Assembly: GCA_026119855.1 (NCBI GenBank)
Contig: JAOWBW010000320.1
Coordinates: forward strand, 248,001-312,000
DNA length: 64,000 nt
Reading direction: 5' to 3'
From: Campanula takesimana
Taxonomy: Eukaryota > Streptophyta > Magnoliopsida > Asterales > Campanulaceae
The translations under genes were made by a program, and so were the position numbers. The notes under the pieces are model-generated. The model saw only the letters and a list, made by a program, of their open reading frames with translations. It did no database searches and was not told the DNA's origin. Below are positions 56,024-64,000 of the stretch, in pieces (positions within the stretch are counted from its first letter, which is position 1; every line of letters begins with the position of its first letter).

Positions 56024-58074
56024 TCAGCGTTCGAAAAAAGGCATGTACTGGTTTGGTTTGGGTCTCGCAGCGATTAAAAATTTATATGCAATCCTTACCT
56101 GTCCAGATTATATCCCGAATGGATCCAGTGAAGTACATCCTCGAAAGGCCAACCATGTCCAATCGAGTGGCCAAGTGGGCTTTTCTCTTAAGCGAGTTTG
56201 ATATGACTTACGCAACGCCTAAGTCCATTAAAGGAAGGGTGATAGCAGACCAGCTTGCAGATTTGGCTCTTGATCTTGAGCCCGGACCAGAAGCTCAGTT
56301 TCCCGATGAAGGGATCCTCACTGTTAATTGTTCGGAGAATAAGTGGCAACTCTTCTTTGATGGGGCTGCCAACAAGAGAGGTTTCGGAATTGGAATCTTG
56401 CTCATTGATCCAAGTGATGCGCACATGCCCATTGCTATCCGGTTAGACTTCGACTGTTCGAATAACACATCAGAGTATGAGGATTGCATCGCCGGCCTGG
56501 GAGAAGCATTAAATCGAGGGGTCAAAGAAATTGAAGTGTTCGGGGACTCCGCCTTGATCATCAATCAGGTCGAGGGAAAATGGAAAATCCTGGATCCAAG
56601 ACTACATCAGTATCATATTCGACTGGTAGCGCTCACAGAACGCTTCTCAGATATCTCATTCCATTATCTCCCAAGGGACCGAAACAGATTCGCAGATGCA
56701 TTGGCTACCCTAGCCTCCATCATGGAATTACCTGCAGATGTTATGGTAAAGCCGTTTGTGGTTAGTAAGAGATCAATCCCAGCCTACTGCCTGGATATTG
56801 AGCTAGAAAGCGAAGAGAATGAAGATCCGTGGTATACAGACGTATGGAATGTGCTCAGGAATGGGACCTACCCTCCAGAAAGGGACAAAAGGGCAAGGAT
56901 TGCAATGCGCAGATGGGCCTCCCAATTTGTGATTTCCGGAGATCAGTTGTACAAAAGGTATCATCATGGACCAAATTTGCTCTGTGTAGATAAGACTGAG
57001 GCGAATAGAATCATGGATGAAATCCATGGGGGACTGTGTGGACCCCACATGAATGGGCACATGCTCGCTAAGAAGATAGTGAGGCAAGGGTACTACTGGA
57101 CCACGATGGAAAAGGATTGTATGATGAAAGTGCGAACCTGTGATCAGTGTCAGCGGTACGCTAGTCTACAACATCTGCCGCCACACGTTCTTTATCAATC
57201 AACTGCTCCTTGGCCTTTCTCCACATGGGGGATAGATGTTATTGGTCAGGTCAAACCGAAAGGTTCGGGTGGGCAAGAATACGTGCTCGTAGCTATCGAT
57301 TACTTCACCAAGTGGGTTGAGGCCGCTGCTTACAAAGTTTTGAATGCCAAGAAACTAGCCGAGTTCATTCGTACCAACATTTTCTACAGATATGGGGTCC
57401 CTTTTGAGATGATCTCAGATAATGGAACTCACTTTGAAGGGGAAGTCAACCGATTGCTTGACGAATTCCGGGTGGTCAGACACAAGTCATCCCCCTATCG
57501 ACCCCAAGCCAATGGACCGGTAGAAGCGGCGAACAAAACCCTGGAGAACATCAATAGAAAGATGGCTATCACTAGAAAAGATTGGTCCAAGAAGCTGCCT
57601 TTAGCCTTGTGGGGATACCGCACATCTGTTCGGACACCGACTGGGGCTACTCCTTATTCACTTGCATATGGCATGGAAGCAGTTCTCCCGATTGAGCTTG
57701 AAATCCCCTCTATGAGAGTGCTACTTGAGAATCAAGTGTCTGAAGTCGATTGGTTACAAAGTCGCCATGAAGAGTTAGCATTGCTCGATGAAAAGCGGTT
57801 GTTGGCCCTTGAGCACAATCGTGCGTACCAGCGCAGAATTGCCAGAGCATTTAACAAGAAAGTGAAAGACCGCAATATCAAAATGGGAGATCTTGTGCTG
57901 CGAGAAAATCCACCAAGTTATGTCGACCCCCGAGGGAAATGGAAGTCTCCGTGGTTGGGCCCCTACATTGTCAAGAAGATACAGTCTGGTGGAGCCGTGT
58001 TCCTGCAAACTGAATTTGGAGAAGACCTTGTTCAGCCCTGCAGCCTCAGCAAATTGAAGAAGTATTATGCGTAG
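56024..58074 (+). pseudogene. RH-INT: Element F RNase H domains and integrase
   Basis: The frame changes after the TAA at an A-run (about 56035). The first RNase H ends LVWVSQRLKIYMQSLP. The second RNase H reads WQLFFDGAANKRGFGIGILL, SEYEDCIAGLGEALNRG, VFGDSALIINQ and NRFADALATLAS. Integrase has HGGLCGPHMNGH and CDQCQRYA (zinc-binding), WGIDVIGQVK (first Asp), MISDNGTHFEG (second Asp) and YRPQANGPVEAANK (Glu). It ends SLSKLKKYYA at 58074. From 56053 on this part is uninterrupted, with all catalytic positions present. Confidence 0.9.
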
Positions 58075-58143
58075 AAGACGCAGAGATTTGTGTTCCCTAT
58101 CGAGTCTGTAAAAAAAAAAAAAAAAAAGCGCAAAAAACAGCCC

Positions 58144-58179
58144 CACTAGAGGTGAAAACCCGAAAGGGCAGTTCTAGGT
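58144..58179 (+). ncRNA. GNRA-type hairpin motif 1, copy 6 (F)
   Basis: CTAGA/TCTAG (58146-58150 with 58173-58177) encloses CCC-GAAA-GGG. It lies 70 bp after the pol stop, beyond an A-run. Confidence 0.66.
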
Positions 58180-58218
58180 AAAAAACAGGAGGCGCGCAAA
58201 ATTTCATGTAACTGTGTC

Positions 58219-58274
58219 GAACTACGTTGACCTGAGCCTCTAAAGAGGAACGTAGGCAACCTTCGGGTCCGGTC
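58219..58274 (+). ncRNA. Structured motif 2, copy d (F)
   Basis: CTACG/CGTAG encloses CCTC-TAAA-GAGG. ACC-TTCG-GGT is a UUCG-type hairpin. GACC could pair with the terminal GGTC. It stands 145 bp after the pol stop, as in E. Confidence 0.68.
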
Positions 58275-58423
58275 ATTAAAAGTAAAGAAAGCTTTTTATT
58301 CCACACGTTGAACTTGCAAACATTACATTCAAAAGGAAAAACAAACACAACAAACTTTGAAATAAAAACACATCATCTTGGCGTGGCAACCAAGGATTAA
58401 AGCGAAAATAACTGAAACTTTAT

Positions 58424-58686
58424 TCAGGGACTGAGACGATCGAACACGTTCGGATAAGGACCCGTCGAGCTTTCTCCCCTTTGATTCTCAGAGTTCGTTG
58501 CATCAGGCTGGGTGTTCCTTGAAGTTGAGCCCCGATCATTTCTGCAGCGTCCAGATCGATGACCGCTGCGTGGTTGACTCCCGCCAATCTGATTCTGGAA
58601 AACTGTCGGCCCTGTTATCTGGGAATAGTAATCCCCAGACAGAATTTCTGGACCTACGACCTCCAGTACCAAAGCTGCAATGGTAG
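58424..58686 (-). pseudogene. C-terminal end of antisense ORF of element F
   Basis: The minus-strand reading TTIAALVLEVVGPEILSG to YPNVFDRLSP stops at 58424 and is cut at 58686 by the LTR of G. It contains an Arg/Ser-rich segment (SGHRSGRCRNDRGSTSRN). Position and direction equal the antisense ORF of E, and the VFDRL end resembles its RLG motifs. The function is unknown. Confidence 0.5.
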
Positions 58687-59667
58687 TGTTGACACCCCGC
58701 CTTGGACCGCTCACCCCGATTGCACATTTGATTTTGTGTTTCTCCCCCATTTTAAGTGTTTCTCGTTAGTTTCTGTCACTTCCGTTAAGTTCCTGACTGA
58801 CTTCGTTAAGTCCAGGGACTAAACTGAATGACAGGGCTGACTTTCTAGTCCATTCTATGAAAATTGCCTTCTCTGAGTCGCGCGCCTCCTACAGGAGGAG
58901 CCAGGCACGCGCGCCTCCCGCCCCCAAGGCAGGAAGCGCGCGCCTCTGGGCGTCAGTTACAGATTTCTGGCCAGGATTCCCTCCCTTGCTCAATTTACAA
59001 GATTTTGCCCGGGAAGGATTTCTTGGTGACTGAGTTTTGGCACCAAAAACACCCCTCTTTCACCTATAAAAACCTCCTTTTACCTCCATTTTAAGGATCG
59101 AAAAATTATCGGAAAAAAACCCGATCGAAAACTAGACAAAAAATCACTTTCTAAAGGTTCTCCAAGGATCTCATCAAGCAACACTTGAAGTTCTTCAAAT
59201 TGTAGGTAAAAGTACATCTTTTCCTTTCTTTTCTACTTCATCTCCTCTCTCTCTTTTTACTTTAATCAAATGTGCAATCACCCAAATCATTTTGGGACAT
59301 GACTCTAATGATCACCTCATCTCATTGAGGTTGGTTAAGGAGTCATCTCCTACATTCGAAATCCTATTTTAAATCCCCCCTTTTCATGACTTAAAGAAGA
59401 AGAAGAAGAACATTTTCATTCATGTAGATTTTGATCAAGCAAGACCAACTTTAGTTGGGCGAGATGGGTGTTTCGGTACTTCCCATCTTGTAATCTAACC
59501 CCCGAACCTCAAAACAAAGAATCTCTGTTTTCGTAATCAAACTTAGGCTACATTCAATAGGTTTTTCTTATGTTCCTCAAAACATAGGTGGCGACTCTAA
59601 AAACAAGTTAGACATCCTAGGATAATTCACCGCTCTAGCCAAGCCGTGGTTCCCCGGGGTATCTACA
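58687..59667 (+). repeat. 5' LTR of element G (981 bp)
   Basis: It starts TGTTGACACCCCGCC and ends GGGGTATCTACA. TATAAAAA is at 59065-59072. Palindromic GC words (GCGCGCCTCC, CACGCGCGCCTCCCGC, AAGCGCGCGCCTCTGG) lie at 58878-58950, upstream of the TATA. The reverse complement start is found at 12268 and 40082. Confidence 0.88.
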
Positions 59668-59668
59668 G

Positions 59669-59686
59669 TGGCGACTCCGCTGGGGA
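59669..59686 (+). other. Primer binding site of element G
   Basis: TGGCGACTCCGCTGGGGA stands one base after the LTR. Confidence 0.86.
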
Positions 59687-61002
59687 GGTATTTGAGGGTT
59701 AAACTTGCATTCTGATCGAAATCTACATCTTTTCTGGGCATTCTGTTTCCTGATGGGGAGGCGCGCGCATCTGGCCTTTTAAGCCTAAGGCGCGCGCATC
59801 CCGCATCAAGAACCAGAATCGCCCACTTCTTCATGTTCTTCTTCTGTTATTCTGCACTAATCACTTCTGCAGGGGTTACAATATGAACATGGGACCAGGG
59901 CAATCCCCTGAGTCCAAAGTATGACATTCTGACAGGTGTGCCCCAGAAGCGCGCGCCTCTCATAAGCATTGCGCCATGCGCGCGCGTCCCACATCAGCAC
60001 TCAGAGGCGCACGCTTCTGGGTTGGTTTCCAGAACAGAAACAGGTTTCAGTGACTGAGCAGAACAGTGGGGTGTGGGCACAGTTGCCTGCATCAGAACAG
60101 AATTGAACCCTCAGACTGTTTTAATTTTGTGTTTTATTTACCGGTCACATGGGTGATTCGGGAGTTGTAATTTTATGTGCTTATGTGTTTTGTGTGTTTT
60201 TCTTTCTTTAAAAAAAAAAAATAAAAAAAATTTGTCACTTGTTAGACCTCACACTACATGCACATATTCCTATGAACTGCTCACTATCGATTCGCACAAG
60301 TCCAACCCCAAACCCGTCGAGGCCCGTCCTAGAAAGTTTCAAGCTCTACCAGACCTTGGCTCTTTCGAAGAGGTAAACCTCAGCCCGTGGCGTAGTTCAA
60401 GACTACATGCCGGGGGTGACCTTTGAGCCTCATATTCAAGCCGAGCACAAACCACACAATTCTAGTTAGGGTCTAACACTCCGTGACTCAAGTCGGTTTC
60501 CATGTACCGAGATTTCCCTAAACTAATGTCTTCAAATCATACATGCCAACTTGTTGAAATGGACGCAATAAAAATCCGTCCCCAAAAAGTGGTTATTTTG
60601 GACGAAAATAAAAATCCGTCCCCGCATGTATGCTTTACTACATTAATTTAATTTAATCCCGATACATCTAGGATTCATAAGCGCGATGGAATCCGATGAG
60701 TATATGGGACCGCGAGATGGTCTAGATACTAGTGTGACGATTCCATTATTTTCTTAGAAACCCCAATAGGGATTCATTCCCTCCGACTTATAAAAAAAAA
60801 AAAAAAAAGAGTCTTTTCTTATGTGGTTCGAGTCGTGTGCCCAACTGTGTGTTCTAAGCCTCTTCATGGACCGCAAGTGTTACTCAAGACTGACAAGGGC
60901 CTCTTCTGCAATATAGGTTCAATTGGTACTTACAAAGTCTACCGGGATTCAGCAAATCGGTTAGTCCGTGAAGAGATCACTCCAACAGCTCCAACATCAA
61001 CC
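59687..61002 (+). other. Leader of element G
   Basis: Non-coding. It has more GCGCGC words (59760-59810, 59945-60020) and an A-run at about 60209-60228 and 60789-60808. It matches the A leader in several blocks. Confidence 0.65.
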
Positions 61003-62091
61003 ATGACCGGCAGCAGCAACACCATGTCCCTCGAACAGCTCTCAACCATGGTCCAACTCCTCCAAGAGCAAGTCTCCACCCTTAACAAGGAGGCACAAAG
61101 CAAAGACGACATTTGGCAATCCCACCTCGACAGCCAAAGGGAGGCCCACGAGGCCGAAATGGAGCTAATGAAAGAAAAGCTCACCAACCTTGCCAAGGGA
61201 AAGAACAAGAACAATGATGATGAATCCGAATGGACCGAGGGTTTGTTCAAGAGTCCTTATGTCAACACCCGCACCAAGAAAATGGGGGAACCAAGTTCCG
61301 AGAACAATGAGCCCAAAATGGTGGATTCTATCATGGCCTACATCGACCAAAAATTCAATGGGCTCAACATGGGGAAAGGTTCCGACACAAGCCTTTATCA
61401 ATCATCCATCCTCATGAGTACTATGGCCGCTCTTCTCAATAAGTTCAAGATGCCCGACATAAGCAAATTCAAGGGCAACTCTTGTCCTATGGCTCACATT
61501 GAGACTTATATTTGGGCAATGGTTCCAAAGAAGGTCTCCACCAAGGTGATGGCTCAATGCTTTCCTCTCACTCTCGAGGGGGCGGAAAAAGATTGGTATG
61601 CTACTCTCCCGCTCACTGTCCGTCTTGATTGGGACTCCGCCATGCTTGCCTTCAAGAACCAATACCAAGGCAACACCACTCACCGGCCCACAAGGAAAGA
61701 GCTAGAGAACACTACTCAACGAGACAATGAGTCCTTCATCGACTTCACAAGGAGATGGAATGACAAACTCTCTGAAATTGTTGAGAGGCCGAACACAAAA
61801 GAGCAAATGGACATATTTCTCAAGTGTCTCAAGATTGATCTCCGCACTCACCTAAGTGGGGCTTGCTACTCCGACTTCTCCCAAATGTATGAAGCGGGGG
61901 TACCCATGGATGACTTGCTCAAGGAGATTAAGAAGACCACTCCTACTTACCGCTACAAGGCCGCTTCCAACTCCACAAAAGAGGCCTCGGTCAACGCCGT
62001 CACTATTGACAAGGGGAATTACAAAAGGTTCCTCCGCCTCAAGGGAAGAAGTCCCGAAGTGACCGTGTCTACACGCCTCTCCAAGGCATGA
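61003..62091 (+). pseudogene. gag: Element G gag
   Basis: The chosen ATG at 61003 (MTGSSNTMSLEQLSTMVQLL) follows the leader and equals the A start; the frame is open further upstream without a conserved protein. A coiled-coil N-terminus is followed by the core NKFKMPDISKFKGNSCPMAH, CFPLTLEGAEKDWY, TRRWNDKLSEIVERP. The frame is lost near 62050 and the reading ends at 62091. Confidence 0.85.
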
Positions 62092-64000
62092 CTCAAACCG
62101 AAGTGTTCGAGGTCCTCAAGGCGAAGGGTCAAGTCACACCCGTGCAAGGGTACCAACCCAAGACGATCCAATCCAATCATGCTCCCACAAATATTTTGGC
62201 TACCACCAATATAGTGGCCACACCACCGAGGAATGCTTCGTTCTCCGCAATGTCATTCAAGACCTCATAGATAAGAAAGAATTTGTAGTGACTAATGACG
62301 AGCATGTCAATGTAATAGAGATAGGAGAACTCGAGGGGACCACCCATTCAATCCCAATTGTGAATGGGGGCCCCAATGTTATGAATAAACTTGACAATTC
62401 TTGTTATGTAGTGACTTACGATGAGGTAATGAGGGAAGTACTAGAGAATAGGAAAAAGAAGCAAGATGGGAACGTCAACATGCTAACTCGATCCGGTCGA
62501 GTCATAGCAAGCAACCCTTCCACTTCCGCACCGAGCTCCTCTTCTCAAAGGCCGCAAGCTCACAACACTCCCGAAGATCCTCTACTTGTCCAACTCAAGA
62601 AAACTCAAGCCAACATCTCTATTTGGGACCTCATTGCATCCTCAAAGAAACACCGAGATCTTGTCATCCGCAATCTCGATGATACATTAGTCTCTCCCGA
62701 TACTACTCCTGAGGACCTCACGGCAATGATTGGTCACATTCATTTTAGCAACATCATCACCTTTGCCGATATGGACCTTCCACCGTTTGGTTCCGACCAC
62801 AACGAAGCTATTTACCTCAAGGTACGAGCAAGGGGGAGGCCCATCTCAAGAGTCTTAGTGGACGGTGGTTCCGCACTCAATATCATGCCTGGTAGAATCA
62901 TGGGCATACTGGGGCTTAAGGATTCTGATTTGAAGCCTTCTACTCAAGTAATCCGAGGTTATGACAGCACCACCCGTACAGTCATGGGTATAATCGAAAT
63001 AGACATTGAGTTTGGGAGCATGGTCATGTCCGTTCCATTCCAAGTGCTTGATATCCCGGCCTCGTTCAACTTACTGTTGGGTCGACCATGGATTCACAGG
63101 GCTAATGCCGTACCGTCAACTCTCCACCAATGTGTCAAGATCCGAAATGGTGATGAAATAGTGACCGTAATGGCTGAAAATATCACTATCCACAGAAAAG
63201 GTGAGCCCGTCCACCATGTTCAGCATGGTCTACCAGACTCCACTCTCTCCGGCGTCTCAATCAACGCCATTGACAAAGAAGGGGGAAATGGATCATGGAC
63301 CCCCAGCAATCACAAAGTCCTCCGTATGATGAGGAATATGGACTACTTCCCTGGTTTAGGCTTAGGGAAATATCAGCAAGGAATCCTACATCCCGTGCAA
63401 GTCCCATTTGTCAAGAACACCTTCGGTTTGGGGTATGAGCCTTCCAAAGAAGACTTGAAACAAGAGCAAGCGGTCAAGAACGAAAAGGCCCGAGCTCGTA
63501 AAGAAGGCCGTCGGTATGAAGTCCCTAATCTAAGGCCTTACCGCAAGACGTTGAATGGTTATTTTGTCCTCCAAGGGGAAGACGTTCCATACATGATCTT
63601 TCCCGAGCCGTGGGTTAACAATAAAGGTGTCAAAAAGCCCGGCCTCGAAATCTTCTTCCACTGTGAGATCCAGATATCCGAAAGAGAACCAACTCCTATG
63701 TCGCCCCGTGAATGGTGGGGAAGGAAGATGACTATAGAATCCGAGATAGAAATCACCGTGGGAGAGGAACTGACAGATTTAGCCTCCATGTTCGATGAGC
63801 TCGCCATGATGAATAAATGCCAAGTTAACGCCATCCATGACACCGTCATCATGAACGAGACTCTCAGTGAGATCCCGCCAAGCTCCGAGCCGATCAACAA
63901 TTGGTATTCAACAAAAGGGCCCGTGGTATCCGAGGAATTCTTAGTCCAAGAAATGGGTTGCATACCCCGCACAGCAACAAAGGAAGAGCAGCTCACACTT
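62092..64000 (+). pseudogene. PR: Element G knuckle region, protease and G-patch-like region
   Basis: A short frame (62088-62270) continues gag (MTQTEVFEVLKAKGQVTP). From about 62185 a third frame is open to the window end. It starts with a knuckle-like segment, KYFGYHQYSGHTTEEC, whose first Cys is Phe. The protease has RVLVDGGSALNIMP (DGG instead of DTG). The G-patch-like part reads MDYFPGLGLGKYQQG and TFGLGYEPSKED. The following spacer resembles that of F (PNLRPYRKTLNGYFVLQGED). RT is not reached. Confidence 0.82.

Larger units (their letters stand above)
47574..58686 (+). mobile_element. Tat-like element F, lacking its 3' LTR
   Basis: It consists of a 2.6-kb LTR, PBS, leader, gag-protease, RT-RNase H, second RNase H and integrase, hairpin motifs, and the end of an antisense ORF cut off at 58687 by element G. 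It is the most complete Tat element here. Insertion in E is shown by the break of the E RT at 47573/47574. Its LTR shares no clear similarity with the A/E/G or B LTRs. Confidence 0.88.
58687..64000 (+). mobile_element. Tat-like element G, 5' part
   Basis: LTR, PBS, leader, gag and protease are followed by the window end. LTR, leader and gag resemble A; the LTR is also that of E. It was inserted into the antisense ORF of F. RT onwards lies outside. Confidence 0.85.

Overview
The window is nuclear DNA of a flowering plant, from an intergenic, repeat-dense and probably heterochromatic stretch. No host single-copy gene, rRNA or tRNA gene was recognised. Nearly every base that can be assigned belongs to LTR retrotransposons inserted into one another. 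They are Ty1/copia elements and Ty3/gypsy elements of the Tat/Ogre type. The Tat/Ogre call rests on PBS motifs close to TGGCGACTCTGCTGGGGA, long leaders, an extra RNase H before integrase, and extra ORFs antisense to pol. There is also one chromovirus fragment and one hairpin-like DNA transposon. The species cannot be named from the sequence. A large dicot genome is a guess.

Layout from left to right. 1-5172: 3' part of a copia element (copia-1) with its 3' LTR. 5534 to about 10200: minus-strand SIRE-like copia (H), lacking most of RT and RNase H. 10258-10787: old copia relic. 10800-27325: Tat-like element A, whose gag is split by the complete 13.1-kb gag-only element B (13172-26273, 5-bp target duplication CAAGG). 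27260-27325: scrap of a minus-strand Tat RNase H (X). 27326-38068: minus-strand chromovirus C, whose LTR is split by the complete copia-2 (29159-37723, target duplication AAAGA). 38069-47573: 3' part of minus-strand Tat element E. Its 3' LTR carries a 993-bp long-terminal-inverted-repeat transposon, and its 3' half carries plus-strand (antisense) ORFs, including an intron-bearing plant mobile domain gene. 47574-58686: Tat element F, inserted in the RT of E, with gag-protease, RT-RNase H and integrase broken by frameshifts. 58687-64000: 5' part of Tat element G, inserted into the antisense ORF of F.

All coding regions long enough to judge carry stops, frameshifts or lost key residues, except the short gag of B. 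The most interesting content is not protein coding. Two RNA-like motifs recur in the Tat elements B, E and F. Motif 1 is a hairpin closed by a GNRA-type loop inside a covarying outer stem. Motif 2 is a larger structure in which an invariant CTACG/CGTAG pair encloses an arm whose two sides vary completely yet stay complementary; it is followed by a small tetraloop hairpin and a possible pseudoknot pairing. In E and F these motifs stand in the same order: pol stop, GNRA hairpin(s), structured motif, antisense ORF. Several LTR families, and both antisense-ORF promoters, also carry short GC-rich palindromes just upstream of the TATA box. Element B has arrays built from TTGACC/GGTCAA palindromes and from AAACCCTAG (telo-box-like) units.
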